Assembly: GCA_002344215.1 (NCBI GenBank)
Contig: DDSV01000058.1
Coordinates: 16,157-80,156 of the forward strand
Origin: Akkermansiaceae bacterium UBA2381
Lineage (GTDB): Bacteria; Verrucomicrobiota; Verrucomicrobiia; Verrucomicrobiales; DEV007
DNA: 64,000 bases
Reading direction: 5' to 3'
Each line of letters opens with the position of its first letter. The stretch's first letter is position 1. The position numbers and the translations under genes were made by a program. The notes beneath the pieces were generated by a model. It did not search any database and was not told where the DNA came from. It saw nothing but the letters and a program-made list of their open reading frames with translations. Positions 1 to 9,454 of the stretch are shown here, in pieces.

Positions 1-2256
1 GAGCCAGTCGAGCAGTTCAGGATGGGATGGAAGTTCACCTGTCGTGCCAAAATTATCCGTCGTGCGGACAAGGCCGCGCCCGAACATCCAGTGCCACACG
101 CGATTCACAAAGACGCGGGCAGTGAGCGGATTCTCCGGTGAGGCGATCCAGTTCGCGAGCTCGAGGCGTCCGCTCTCCGCTTCGGGAATCACGGGCCGCG
201 GAGCATCGGGAGCGAAGGTGACCTGAAGAAATCCCCGGGGAACCGGGTCACCGGTCGGACTGTGCGCGACACCCCGGGCGAGCACGGGAAGATCAGAGGG
301 TTTGTCCGACTCATTGACTCCAAGGTGTCGGGGACGTGAAGGCCCGGACTCCTTCAGTGCGGCGATCTCCTTCTTAATCCTCGATACCTCGGCGATGGCG
401 GCGCGCCTCCGTTTTACCGCTTCTCCGTCCCGCGGACCGGCAGGTAACTCGTCCGTCTTTTCCAGCTCCTCGACGGGAAGAAACTGAACTGCGTCGGCGA
501 CCACCACACCGGTTGTGCCCTCATTCGAGATGAGGACAAAGTTCGCTCCGTTGCTTTCAAAATTATACTGCCCCAGTGTGGCGAAACGCCCCTCGATCGA
601 TGGAGCCTGACTCTGGTCTAGGCGCAGGGGAAAATCGCCGTCAGCGCTGGAGATCATGATGGGCACCGAGGTCTCGCGGTCGGAACTTGCTGCCCAGGCG
701 ATCCTCACTTCGTAGCGCCCCCGCTTTGGAACTCTCGCGACGAAGCTGAGCGTCTTTAGTCCCTTGCCCTCGTTCTCATCATGGAGATACCCCTCGCCCA
801 CGTAGGACCGGGTGTGAACCGAGTGTTTCCAATGACCGATCTTTTCGGCCTCCGTATCGTCGACAACCAAACCGGGAAACTCATCTGCGGGAACGATCTC
901 GGGACGGGAATCCGAAGCCCGGGCGGGATCGGCCGCGACGGCCGCTTCGCGGACTTTCTCCGCCGTCTTCAATTCGGTCTCGAGAGCGGCGAGATGCGCT
1001 TCATGAGCCACGAGCGCCTTTTCATCCTCCGGATCCAGCGGCAGAGGAAGGTCGATCCAGTTGGAAACATTGGAGTGAGAAAGGCTGACCGTACTCGCCA
1101 GTATACCGGCCATGGCGTGATAGTCCCGGGTCGGAATGGGATCGAATTTGTGATCATGGCAACGGGCACAGCCGAGAGCCTGGCCGAGAAAGGTTTTGCC
1201 CATCGTGTCGAGTTGCTCGTCGACGACATCGAGATCGAGTTGGCGTTTGTCCTGCTCCTCGAGGTTGTGATTACCCAGGGCTAGAAAACCTGTCGCGACA
1301 AGCCGGTTCTGCCGCCCGGCGAGCGGCACGCCATCCACATCCATGAGATCTCCCGCGATCTGCTCCCGCACAAACTGATCGAAGGCAAGATCGTGATTGA
1401 AAGAGCCGATCACATAGTCCCGGTAGCGCCATGCTTCGCGGAGAATGAGGCCGCGGAGCGTATAGGACTCGCCGTATCTTGCCACATCGAGCCAGTGCCT
1501 TCCCCAGCGTTCCCCGAAATGCGGTGAAGCGAGGAGACGGTCGATCTCGCGTTTCCAGGCTTCATCCGAAGGATCATCGACAAACGCGGTGATATCCTCC
1601 GGCCTCGGAGGCAGTCCGGTGAGATCGAGATGGAGGCGCCTCAGTTGCGCCTCGGGAGCAGCCGGTGGTGCAGGCTTCACGCCGGAGGCCTCCATGCGGG
1701 CCAAAAGAAAACGGTCGATTTCGCCGGAGGACCAGGAATTGTCCTTCACGTCAGGCAGATCCGGATCCTCAGGCAGGCGGTAAGCCCAGAATTTCCTGCC
1801 TTCCTCCAATGACATCCCGGTAGTGACCTTGGTCACTGAACCCTCGCGGGGATCGGGTGCCCCCATCGCGACCCACTTTTCCAGGGCCAGGACAGACTTT
1901 GCCGGAAGCCTTGTTTTCGGTGGCATTTCGAGATGGGGATCGTCGTAGCGGATGCTCTGGATAAGCAGGCTCGCTTCCAAATCTCCGGGGACAAGGGCTG
2001 GACCCGAGTCTCCACCCACAGACCATCCCTCTCGCGAATCAAGGACAAGGCCGCCCTTGATCTCCTCATCCGCAGAATGACACTCGTAACAATGCTCGAC
2101 AAATATGGGCCGAATTTCGCGCTCAAAGAAGGCGATATCTTCGGTGGCGGGACACCGCCCAACAAGAAAACCTCCCGCAATAAAAAGCACCATCCCCCTC
2201 CCCGCATTCCGGCCGGAGTGAGTTCTGAAACAGTTGCTGTCAGCGATGAAAGCCAT
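1..2256 (-). CDS. PSD1-type protein (cytochrome-c-like + DUF1549 + DUF1553), C-terminus beyond window
   Basis: The frame is open from an ATG at 2256 to the left window edge (752 codons), so the 3' end is missing. The N-terminus carries a hydrophobic export signal (about residues 20-36), so an internal ATG at residue 22 is an equally good start. A planctomycete/verrucomicrobial cytochrome-c-like domain follows, with heme motif CYECH at residues 56-60. DUF1549 lies in the middle (LDLTGLPPRPED, ERWGRHWLDVARY, CARCHDHKFDP), then a jelly-roll-like insert, then the start of DUF1553 (NRVWHWMFGRGLV). PSD1 families are abundant in Planctomycetes and Verrucomicrobia and usually stand next to DUF1501 genes; the biochemical role is not established. 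A DUF1501 partner would be expected just outside the left edge. Family is confident, function unknown. Confidence 0.85.
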   Translation of the reverse strand, partial: MAFIADSNCFRTHSGRNAGRGMVLFIAGGFLVGRCPATEDIAFFEREIRPIFVEHCYECHSADEEIKGGLVLDSREGWSVGGDSGPALVPGDLEASLLIQSIRYDDPHLEMPPKTRLPAKSVLALEKWVAMGAPDPREGSVTKVTTGMSLEEGRKFWAYRLPEDPDLPDVKDNSWSSGEIDRFLLARMEASGVKPAPPAAPEAQLRRLHLDLTGLPPRPEDITAFVDDPSDEAWKREIDRLLASPHFGERWGRHWLDVARYGESYTLRGLILREAWRYRDYVIGSFNHDLAFDQFVREQIAGDLMDVDGVPLAGRQNRLVATGFLALGNHNLEEQDKRQLDLDVVDEQLDTMGKTFLGQALGCARCHDHKFDPIPTRDYHAMAGILASTVSLSHSNVSNWIDLPLPLDPEDEKALVAHEAHLAALETELKTAEKVREAAVAADPARASDSRPEIVPADEFPGLVVDDTEAEKIGHWKHSVHTRSYVGEGYLHDENEGKGLKTLSFVARVPKRGRYEVRIAWAASSDRETSVPIMISSADGDFPLRLDQSQAPSIEGRFATLGQYNFESNGANFVLISNEGTTGVVVADAVQFLPVEELEKTDELPAGPRDGEAVKRRRAAIAEVSRIKKEIAALKESGPSRPRHLGVNESDKPSDLPVLARGVAHSPTGDPVPRGFLQVTFAPDAPRPVIPEAESGRLELANWIASPENPLTARVFVNRVWHWMFGRGLVRTTDNFGTTGELPSHPELLDWL

Positions 2257-2425
2257 AGAAGAGTTCAGCCTCAGTCCAAAATAACACGGGGCTAGATCTG
2301 AAAAAGTATGCGGGAAGGCAATTCTCTCAAAAAGCTTTTCGTTTCACGGGTTTGCGTGCTTCCCCACCTGTCCAAAAGGCGGAGGAATACACATCATGCC
2401 GAAAAATACCCGAATAGCGATCTTT

Positions 2426-3277
2426 TCAGCCCTTCACCTTTTTCGCCGTCTCCAGCGCCTCATCAAGGTACGGTTTAAACTCGCGGTAACTCCAGGCCGA
2501 CTTTGATAATCCCCGCATCGAATCCTGCTCGTGATCAACCTCGACTTCAATGGCGATAAAGTCCTCTTGATGCCGTCGGCTTCGAACGAGAATCCCGCCG
2601 GCCGGGTCGATCACATAGCTGTCTCCGTATCCGATGCCGGCATTCCGGGTGATTCCACTCTTTGCCTGATCCAGAACCACATTATTCCCTCGAACGAAGT
2701 AGACGCCATTCTCCACGGCACGGGCGCTGTGATCGGCGCGAACCTTCATGAAATGGTCCAAGAGCCCCTCAGCCCTGATGTAGTTGAAATGGGGAGCAAA
2801 AATCACTTTCGCCCCCTTCAAGGCGAGGATACGGGCTGGTTCAATATAACCCCCGTCCGAGCAGATAACGACGCCGAATGACAATCCCAGATGCTCCCAA
2901 ACAGGAAATTCACGCCCCTGGCGGTGGAACTTCTGATAGGCAGTGCACTTCGAGTAGGTACCCTTGAGGTGACCGCGATGTGCCACCATAACGGTGTTAT
3001 AGAGGTCCGATCCCCTCGTCTCGTTAAATCCGACGATGGCAAGAGCTTCGTGTCGGCTCGTGGCATCAAGGACCCGCATCGCTTTTTCCGAGTCTATGGA
3101 AAAAGCCCCTTTGCGGGCTGCTTCCTCCGTATCGGGATAGCCGGTGAGAAAACATTCGGGAAAGCTCACGAAAGTGACTCCTTCCGCGTCAGCCTTCGCG
3201 AGGCCCTCTTCGAAACGCTTCAGATTGTGCTCGAAATCTCCGTTCCAGGATTCGTATTGGCAGTGACCGATCTTCAT
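2426..3277 (-). CDS. Nitrilase-superfamily carbon-nitrogen hydrolase
   Basis: A 283-residue cytosolic protein of the usual length for the nitrilase/omega-amidase/N-carbamoylase superfamily. The expected Glu-Lys-Cys catalytic triad can be placed: E41 in FPECFLTGYPD, K110 in GTYSKCTAY, and C139 in VVICSDGGYIEPAR. The context after the cysteine differs from the common C-x-D-x-x-F-P-E form, so the substrate cannot be read off. These enzymes hydrolyse nitriles, amides or carbamoyl groups. It lies 51 bases downstream of the glcD-glcF-mauE-like set on the same strand and may be co-transcribed with it. No export signal is visible. Confidence 0.85.
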   Translation of the reverse strand: MKIGHCQYESWNGDFEHNLKRFEEGLAKADAEGVTFVSFPECFLTGYPDTEEAARKGAFSIDSEKAMRVLDATSRHEALAIVGFNETRGSDLYNTVMVAHRGHLKGTYSKCTAYQKFHRQGREFPVWEHLGLSFGVVICSDGGYIEPARILALKGAKVIFAPHFNYIRAEGLLDHFMKVRADHSARAVENGVYFVRGNNVVLDQAKSGITRNAGIGYGDSYVIDPAGGILVRSRRHQEDFIAIEVEVDHEQDSMRGLSKSAWSYREFKPYLDEALETAKKVKG

Positions 3278-3328
3278 CGCGCCAGAGTGAGGGCATTAGC
3301 CACCTCAAGGCAAGTCACGAATGCAATA

Positions 3329-3772
3329 TCAGGCTTGCCTACTGGCTTCCTCAGTCTTTGAAAACCCTAAAACACTTTTCGCTGACCACCATAGCCATCC
3401 TCCCGTAGCAATCAGCCCCAGATTCTGCGCTACCTTCACGGGATAATTCATCGGCGCTTCTCCTCCGAAACAGCCGCAGGTGATATCGAGACCGCGAACC
3501 CAGGCAGAAATGATGGCGAGAGTAAACCCGAGAAGCAAGAGGGTTAACACCGCCGCCGCACCCTGTCGCATTCTGTCCCACATGACGGCACAACCAGCGA
3601 AGATCTCAAGCCAGGGCACGAAGAGCGCCGCCGCCGCCGACCAGGGATCTCCGATGATTCGATAATTCCGAATCGCTTCGGTAAAGGAGATGGGGTCCTT
3701 GAGTTTCCCCACCCCGCTCCAGAGAAAGAGGGATCCAAAGGCGAGCGCGGCAATGAAGGTGAAGATTTTCAT
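3329..3772 (-). CDS. MauE/DoxX-family membrane protein
   Basis: 147 residues with four predicted membrane segments and the early GVGKLKDP motif typical of the DoxX/MauE superfamily. The motif ITCGCFGG around residues 97-104 is the cysteine pair seen in MauE-like members, which are linked to electron transfer or disulfide handling (MauE itself is needed for methylamine dehydrogenase maturation). The ATG overlaps the glcF stop in an ATGA arrangement (3769-3772), so the two are translationally coupled. That suggests a role tied to the glycolate oxidase, such as assembly or quinone-side electron transfer; this is inference. No methylamine dehydrogenase genes are present. Confidence 0.75.
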   Translation of the reverse strand: MKIFTFIAALAFGSLFLWSGVGKLKDPISFTEAIRNYRIIGDPWSAAAALFVPWLEIFAGCAVMWDRMRQGAAAVLTLLLLGFTLAIISAWVRGLDITCGCFGGEAPMNYPVKVAQNLGLIATGGWLWWSAKSVLGFSKTEEASRQA

Positions 3773-5091
3773 TCAACTGACACCGATGACCGCTCCGCCC
3801 GATAGGCCTCGGCAAGAAGACTCACTGGATGTTTGACCTCCGCCATCGAACCAATTCCATTTTGAATTTGAAGATGACACCCTGGATTCGCCGTTGCCAC
3901 GAGCGTTGCCCCTGTCCTTTGAATGCAGGCGATTTTCTCCTTCTGGAGTTTCGCCGCCTGTTCCGGTTGGGTGATATTGTAGACCCCCGCACTTCCGCAG
4001 CAGTGGGTCGCGTTTTCCAACTCAACGAGATCGAGTCCAGGGATTGCCCGGAGCACTTCCCGCGGCTGACGGGAGATACCCTGACCGTGACACAAGTGGC
4101 AGGCCTCGTGATAGGTCACTTTCTGCGAAATCGAATTCCCTTCCGGCTTCCGGAATCCGATGCTGACCAGCCATTCCGAAATATCGCGAACCTTTCCATC
4201 CCAGATCACCGCCTTGTCAGCGTAATCAGGATCGTGTTTCAGAAGGTTGGAAAAATGTTTCAGATGTGAACCGCAACCAGCAGCGTTGGTGATGATCGCG
4301 TCGAGCGAATCAAGGTCAAACTGGTCCATGATGCGCTTCGCCTGGATGACCGCCTGATCAAGATCACCGTTGTGCGCATGCAGGGATCCGCAACAACCCT
4401 GGTCACGCGGGGTGATGACCTCACACCCGTTGGCGAGCAGGACCTCCACGGTGTCCCGATTCACTTCGGAAAAGGTCAGATCCTGCACACAGCCGGTGAG
4501 CATGCCGACGCGAGACTTCCGGAAATTCGGGCTCTCAAGCTCAGCAATCAGTTCAGCGGAAAAATGACGCCTCACGGCCGGGGTTGATGGCTCCAGGTTT
4601 CTCAGATACTCCGGCAACAAGCGGAGCAGTCCGCTCTTCCTGACAAGCGCACATAGACCACTCGCCTGATAGAACCAGAGCATCCGCCCGATAGCATGAA
4701 GCATCCACGGTTTCGCAAAGATCTGGCGCAAGGTCAGCCATCGCCAGAAGCGTCGCCCCGGGGTAAAGAGCACCCCCTGATGCTCAATCTCCGCCCGGGC
4801 ATGTTCAAAAAGCTGAGGGTAGTCGACACCAGCCGGACAGGCCGTGGTGCAGGCGAGGCAGCCGAGACAGTAATACATTTCCTCCCCGAATTCCCTCGTG
4901 ACCTCAAGATCCCCGTCGGCGATGGCCCGCATCAGAGCAATGCGACCGCGCGGACTGTTGCGCTCCTGACGGGTCTCCAAATAGGTGGGACAGCTGGGGA
5001 GACACATCCCGCAATGCATACACTGCTGGACAACCGAATAGTCGAGGTCCCCCATGTGTTTGAGAGGTCTGGTCGTGACGGGATCGCTCAT
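3769..5091 (-). CDS. glcF: Glycolate oxidase iron-sulfur subunit GlcF
   Basis: 440 residues, family length. Two ferredoxin-type [4Fe-4S] motifs lie near the N-terminus: C24/C27/C30/C34 (CMHCGMCLPSCP) and C75/C78/C81/C85 (CLGCLACTTACP). Two cysteine-rich CCG domains follow, with GCCGSLHAHNG mid-protein and HCCGSAGVYN near the C-terminus. With GlcD it should oxidise glycolate (or a related 2-hydroxy acid) to glyoxylate and pass electrons to the quinone pool. The start overlaps the glcD stop by four bases and the end overlaps the MauE-like gene by four bases, so the three form a coupled operon. No separate glcE is nearby. Confidence 0.92.
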   Translation of the reverse strand: MSDPVTTRPLKHMGDLDYSVVQQCMHCGMCLPSCPTYLETRQERNSPRGRIALMRAIADGDLEVTREFGEEMYYCLGCLACTTACPAGVDYPQLFEHARAEIEHQGVLFTPGRRFWRWLTLRQIFAKPWMLHAIGRMLWFYQASGLCALVRKSGLLRLLPEYLRNLEPSTPAVRRHFSAELIAELESPNFRKSRVGMLTGCVQDLTFSEVNRDTVEVLLANGCEVITPRDQGCCGSLHAHNGDLDQAVIQAKRIMDQFDLDSLDAIITNAAGCGSHLKHFSNLLKHDPDYADKAVIWDGKVRDISEWLVSIGFRKPEGNSISQKVTYHEACHLCHGQGISRQPREVLRAIPGLDLVELENATHCCGSAGVYNITQPEQAAKLQKEKIACIQRTGATLVATANPGCHLQIQNGIGSMAEVKHPVSLLAEAYRAERSSVSVE

Positions 5092-6509
5092 GAGTCAGCT
5101 CCGTCGAGATCGAAAATTTTGCCGGGATTAAGCAATCCCTGAGGATCAATGGCCCTCTTAACCTGCTTGAGCAGAGAGTAGCTCGCCTCGTCGAACTGGC
5201 GGGGCAGAAACGCCTTTTTCGCGAGACCGACCCCATGCTCTCCAGTGATGGTGCCGCCGAGAGCGATCGTCTTGTCGACGATCTCGGAAAGGGCTTCGTG
5301 GACGCGCTCCATCTCCTCGTGATCTGTCTCATCAGTCAGGATGGTCGGATGCACATTTCCATCACCGAAATGTCCGAAGGTGGCAATGTCGAGGCGGTGA
5401 CGGATGGCCACTTCCTCCACAAAACTCACTATATCGACGAGGCGGCTTCGAGGAACCGTGACGTCTTCAAGAATGGTGGTGGGACGAATCCTCGCCAGGG
5501 CCGAAAAGGCGCTGCGGCGCGCGGTTGCAAGGCGGACTGCATGGGCCTCATCGGCAGCCTGTTCCACCGAAATGGCTCCATTCTCCCGCGCAATGACGGC
5601 CATTGCAGCAGCCTCCTCTTCGACGACGGAGGCATGGCCATCGGTCTCCATCAGAACGACGGCGGCCGCTTCTGTCGGAAGTCCGACTTTGGCATAGGCC
5701 TCCACACTCTTGCAGGTTTTTCGGTCGAGGAACTCGAGTGTGCACGGGATGATCTGTTTTTCGATGATCTTCGAAACGGTTCTGGCCGCGGCTTCCATCG
5801 TATCGAACGAAGCGAGCAGGGTGCGTCGTGCTTTCGGGCGGGGAACCAGTTTAAGGAGGACTTTGGTGATCACACCCAGAGTTCCCTCAGAGCCGATAAA
5901 AAGGTCCTTCATCGAATACCCGGCGACATCCTTGACGCACTTGGATCCGAGCCATGCCGTCTCACCCGAAGGGAGCACCACCTCGATACCCATGACGTAG
6001 TCGCGGGTCACTCCGTACTTCAGACCCCGCAGACCGCCTGAGTTGTTCGCCACATTTCCCCCAATGGTGGAAATCTTCATTGAACCCGGGTCCGGGGGAT
6101 AAAAGAGACCATGGGGCAGAGCCGCGTCATCCACTGCTTTGGTGATCACTCCGCTCTCGCAAAGCATCGTGAGATTTGCGGGATCCACCTCGAGAATGCG
6201 ATTGAGATGAACAAGGCAGAGAACAATCCCGCCTTTTACAGGGACACTCCCCCCAGAAAGCCCCGTTCCCGACCCGCGGGTTACCACGGGGATTTTCTCA
6301 GCCGCAGCGAAACGGATCACGCCGGCGACCACGTCAGCGGTGCGGGGAAGCACGACACAGACGGCGCTTTCCTTCAATGCAGCAGTCCCATCAAATCCGT
6401 AGGGGATAAGATCTTCGGGTCGAGAGAGAATATTCTCTGCCCCGACAATCGAAGAAAGCCGGAGATACCCAGGAGAATCAGTGGAAAAGACGTTGAGGGA
6501 TTCCTTCAT
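5088..6509 (-). CDS. glcD: Glycolate oxidase FAD subunit GlcD
   Basis: FAD-linked oxidase of the GlcD/D-lactate dehydrogenase family. The FAD-binding type 4 region contains RGSGTGLSGGSVPVKGG, and the C-terminal FAD-oxidase domain ends with the family motif GTITGEHGVGLAKKAF. I chose the ATG at 6509 (473 residues, starting MKESLNVFS) over an in-frame upstream start at 6557: the family starts about there, and the longer form would only add a cysteine/proline-rich tail reaching toward the divergent PSD1 gene. A clear Shine-Dalgarno is not seen at either. It oxidises glycolate with electrons going to GlcF; the D-lactate alternative cannot be excluded. Confidence 0.9.
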   Translation of the reverse strand: MKESLNVFSTDSPGYLRLSSIVGAENILSRPEDLIPYGFDGTAALKESAVCVVLPRTADVVAGVIRFAAAEKIPVVTRGSGTGLSGGSVPVKGGIVLCLVHLNRILEVDPANLTMLCESGVITKAVDDAALPHGLFYPPDPGSMKISTIGGNVANNSGGLRGLKYGVTRDYVMGIEVVLPSGETAWLGSKCVKDVAGYSMKDLFIGSEGTLGVITKVLLKLVPRPKARRTLLASFDTMEAAARTVSKIIEKQIIPCTLEFLDRKTCKSVEAYAKVGLPTEAAAVVLMETDGHASVVEEEAAAMAVIARENGAISVEQAADEAHAVRLATARRSAFSALARIRPTTILEDVTVPRSRLVDIVSFVEEVAIRHRLDIATFGHFGDGNVHPTILTDETDHEEMERVHEALSEIVDKTIALGGTITGEHGVGLAKKAFLPRQFDEASYSLLKQVKRAIDPQGLLNPGKIFDLDGADS

Positions 6510-6682
6510 GCAAGAGGCACTGGTGCCCCTGAAATACCCGCATGGAGGGGATTTCACAAGGCCGTAATGAGGCGGGACGAACCATCGATGGAATTTGCCA
6601 ACCCTCTGAACTCCACCGGATTCCCGGCATCCCTCCTTCGCGCCATCGTAATCGGGGCAGTTCGGGTGTAGGGTTTACCAAC
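6510..6682. promoter_or_regulatory. Divergent intergenic region glcD / PSD1
   Basis: The only space between the divergent glcD and PSD1/DUF1501 transcription units, so both promoters should lie here or slightly inside the 5' ends. I could not pick a convincing -35/-10 pair or operator. The plus-strand frame stays open across this stretch (from 6542) but reads like non-coding sequence. Confidence 0.35.
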
Positions 6683-9454
6683 GTGATCATTCCTCACAGC
6701 TCCGGAACGACACGCTCAGTAGGGCTACTGAGCCTCGCAGTGCTGTCTTTCGGTCTGAACAGAACCTTCGGTTCGGAGGCTATTTCACCGGAGCATCTCG
6801 ATTTCTTTGAGAAGAAAATCCGCCCTGTGCTGGTGGAACACTGCTACGAGTGCCACGACGCCGGCCAGGGAAAGATTAAAGGAGGCCTCGCCCTGACTTC
6901 AAAGAACGCGATCGCCCACGGCGGCGATAGCGGCCCCATGCTGACGACAGGCGATCCGGAAACCAGCCTGCTCATCAAGGCGGTTCGCTACAAGGACCGC
7001 GATTTCCAGATGCCGCCCCGCTCCCCACTCCCAACAGAGGCGGTTCGGGACCTTGAAAAATGGATCACGATGGGAGCACCCGATCCCCGGAATGAGGAGG
7101 TCGTCGCCAAAACGAGTTCAGGAGGGATGTCTCCTGAGGAAGGGCGGAATTTCTGGTCCTTCCAAAAGAGGTCTGAAATTTCGTTGCCGTCCCTTCCAAG
7201 CGACCCTCCGGTGACAAATCCGGTCGATGCCTTTATCCGATTCGCCCAGAGGGAAAAGGGCCTTACCCCTTCCCTCCCCGCGGAAAAAGAGGCTTGGATT
7301 CGCCGGGTCACTTTTGATCTCACCGGTCTTCCACCCACACCTGAAGAAGTGGACGTTTTCCTCAAGGACACTTCTCCCGAAGCGCGGGAGAAGACAGTTG
7401 ACCGACTCCTCGACTCACCCCATTACGGAGTTCGCTGGGGCAGGCACTGGCTCGACGTGGCACGCTATGCCGATTCAAACGGGCTCGACGAGAATCTCGC
7501 CTTCGGAAACGCATGGAGATATCGTGACTACGTGTTCAAGGCCTTCAATGAGGACAAGCCCTTCGATCGTTTTCTGATTGAGCAACTCGCCGGTGATCTG
7601 CTTCCGGGCCGCAACGAGGAAACACTGGTCGCCACCGGTTTCCTTGCCCTCGGGGCCCGTGTCCTTGCGGAACCGGACAGGGCAAAGCTGGAAATGGATG
7701 TGATCGACGAGCAACTCGACACTCTCGGAAAAACATTTCTCGGTCTCACTCTCGGGTGCGCCCGCTGTCACGATCACAAATTCGATCCCATCCTGCAGTC
7801 CGACTACTACTCCCTCGCCGCCATTTTTCGCAATACCTCAAATTTTGACGAAACAAAAACGGGGGCGATCCATCACTGGTTTGAGCACAAACTCGAGGAT
7901 CATGGCACCGCAGCCGAACTGAAGGATTGGGACAAAAAGATCGAAGAGGCCCGAAAAGCCGCCTCGGGCTTCAAAAGCAAAACCGAAGGAGAGATCCGCG
8001 GCAAAGCCAGAGCCAAGGCTGTGGACTATCTGGTCGCGGCGGTTGGATTTGATCCTGATACCTCTCTGGATCGAGTGGAGGAGATTGCGGCTGATTTTGA
8101 CCTGCATCCCCGCATTCTTTACCACACGAGACGCCACCTCGGAGTCAATCGTGACGCCCCGGTCTTCAAAGCGTGGTGGGAGTATCAGGCTAAAGGGGAT
8201 CTGGAAGGCTTGCGCGCCTTTTACGAAGACAAATTTGAAAAGGCAGTCCTGCTTTTCTCGGATCTCCAGAAAAAGGATCCCAAGATCGCCGTCCTTCCCG
8301 ATGCCGATCTCGAGGTCTATCGAGCGGAGCTCTTTGATAACGCCGGGTTCCTTGCAGTGCCCGCCAAGCCCGAACATGCCTTCGACGAGATCGCTCTCGC
8401 GGAATATGACCGGCTCGAAGAGGAGGCCCGCGTTCTTGAAAGCGCGGCGCCCGATCATCCGGCTGCCATGGGTGTCGCTGATGTGCCGAAAATCGTCGAT
8501 ACCCTGCCGATCCACATCCGGGGCAGTCATTTGAATCTTGGCGACTCCGTTCCCCGGGCATTCCCTGCCGTCTTTTCCTCAGGGGAGGCAGCGTTTCCGG
8601 AGAAGGCGAGCGGCCGCCTCGAACTGGCCAAATGGATGGCTGATCCGGATCATCCGCTCACAGCACGGGTGATCGTCAACCGCGTCTGGCGCTGGCATTT
8701 CGGACAGGGACTCGTCGGATCCATGGAGAACTTCGGACCTCTCGGCGAAACGCCCTCCCATCCGGAGCTGCTCGACTGGCTTGCCAACTGGTTTGTTGAT
8801 GAAGGCTGGAGCATCAAAAAGCTCAACCGCCTCATCCTTCTCTCGGAGACCTACGGAATGTCTTCCACCCCCGCAGGCGAAAGATATGCGGAGATCGATC
8901 CCGAAAACCGGTTTCTCTCCTTCTTCCCGATTCGCCGACTCGAAGCCGAGGAAGTGAGAGACGCAATTCTTGCCGTGTCCGGCCGGCTGGACGGGGAACA
9001 GGGAGGCAAAACCATCCCGCTGCGAAACCGTCAGATGGTCTTTAATCACACCTCGAAGGATCACACCTCCTATGATTCTCTTCGCCGAACGGCCTACCTC
9101 CCGGTCGTGAGAAACAATCTTTACGACTGGCTGCAACTTTTTGATTTCCCGGATCCGACGATGCCGACCGGTCACCGGGTCTCGACGACGATCGCTCCCC
9201 AGGCGCTCATCATGCTGAACGCCCCGCTCGCGATTGACAGCTCCGCCGCATTCGCAAGACGCCTCCTCTCCAGTGCCGGGAACGACGACGACCGGATCCA
9301 TCTCGCCTGGCAGCTTGCCTTCGGTCGCTCCCCTTCCGCGGCAGAAGCAGAATCCGCGAGCAGTTTTCTCGTTTCAAGCGCTGACCTGGAGGAGCGCTGG
9401 ACGCTTTTCTGCCACAGCCTGTTCGCGTCAAACCAGTTCATCTACCTCAATTGA
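6683..9454 (+). CDS. PSD1-type protein (cytochrome-c-like + DUF1549 + DUF1553)
   Basis: 924 residues from a GTG start at 6683, chosen because it puts a hydrophobic export signal (about residues 12-30) right at the N-terminus. The frame is open upstream to 6542, but that would overlap the divergent glcD promoter region. A cytochrome-c-like domain has heme motif CYECH (residues 54-58). DUF1549 shows DLTGLPPTPEEVD, RWGRHWLDVARYADSNG and CARCHDHKFDP. A charged helical middle part follows, then DUF1553 (NRVWRWHFGQGLV, APQALIMLN). Probably periplasmic. It overlaps the following DUF1501 gene by three bases, so the pair is translationally coupled. The molecular function of this family pair is not known. 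Confidence 0.9.
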   Translation: MIIPHSSGTTRSVGLLSLAVLSFGLNRTFGSEAISPEHLDFFEKKIRPVLVEHCYECHDAGQGKIKGGLALTSKNAIAHGGDSGPMLTTGDPETSLLIKAVRYKDRDFQMPPRSPLPTEAVRDLEKWITMGAPDPRNEEVVAKTSSGGMSPEEGRNFWSFQKRSEISLPSLPSDPPVTNPVDAFIRFAQREKGLTPSLPAEKEAWIRRVTFDLTGLPPTPEEVDVFLKDTSPEAREKTVDRLLDSPHYGVRWGRHWLDVARYADSNGLDENLAFGNAWRYRDYVFKAFNEDKPFDRFLIEQLAGDLLPGRNEETLVATGFLALGARVLAEPDRAKLEMDVIDEQLDTLGKTFLGLTLGCARCHDHKFDPILQSDYYSLAAIFRNTSNFDETKTGAIHHWFEHKLEDHGTAAELKDWDKKIEEARKAASGFKSKTEGEIRGKARAKAVDYLVAAVGFDPDTSLDRVEEIAADFDLHPRILYHTRRHLGVNRDAPVFKAWWEYQAKGDLEGLRAFYEDKFEKAVLLFSDLQKKDPKIAVLPDADLEVYRAELFDNAGFLAVPAKPEHAFDEIALAEYDRLEEEARVLESAAPDHPAAMGVADVPKIVDTLPIHIRGSHLNLGDSVPRAFPAVFSSGEAAFPEKASGRLELAKWMADPDHPLTARVIVNRVWRWHFGQGLVGSMENFGPLGETPSHPELLDWLANWFVDEGWSIKKLNRLILLSETYGMSSTPAGERYAEIDPENRFLSFFPIRRLEAEEVRDAILAVSGRLDGEQGGKTIPLRNRQMVFNHTSKDHTSYDSLRRTAYLPVVRNNLYDWLQLFDFPDPTMPTGHRVSTTIAPQALIMLNAPLAIDSSAAFARRLLSSAGNDDDRIHLAWQLAFGRSPSAAEAESASSFLVSSADLEERWTLFCHSLFASNQFIYLN

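Noticed and set aside
1769..2207. Two overlapping short minus-strand frames
   Set aside because: They run in other frames of the PSD1 gene that continues unbroken from 2256 to the left edge.
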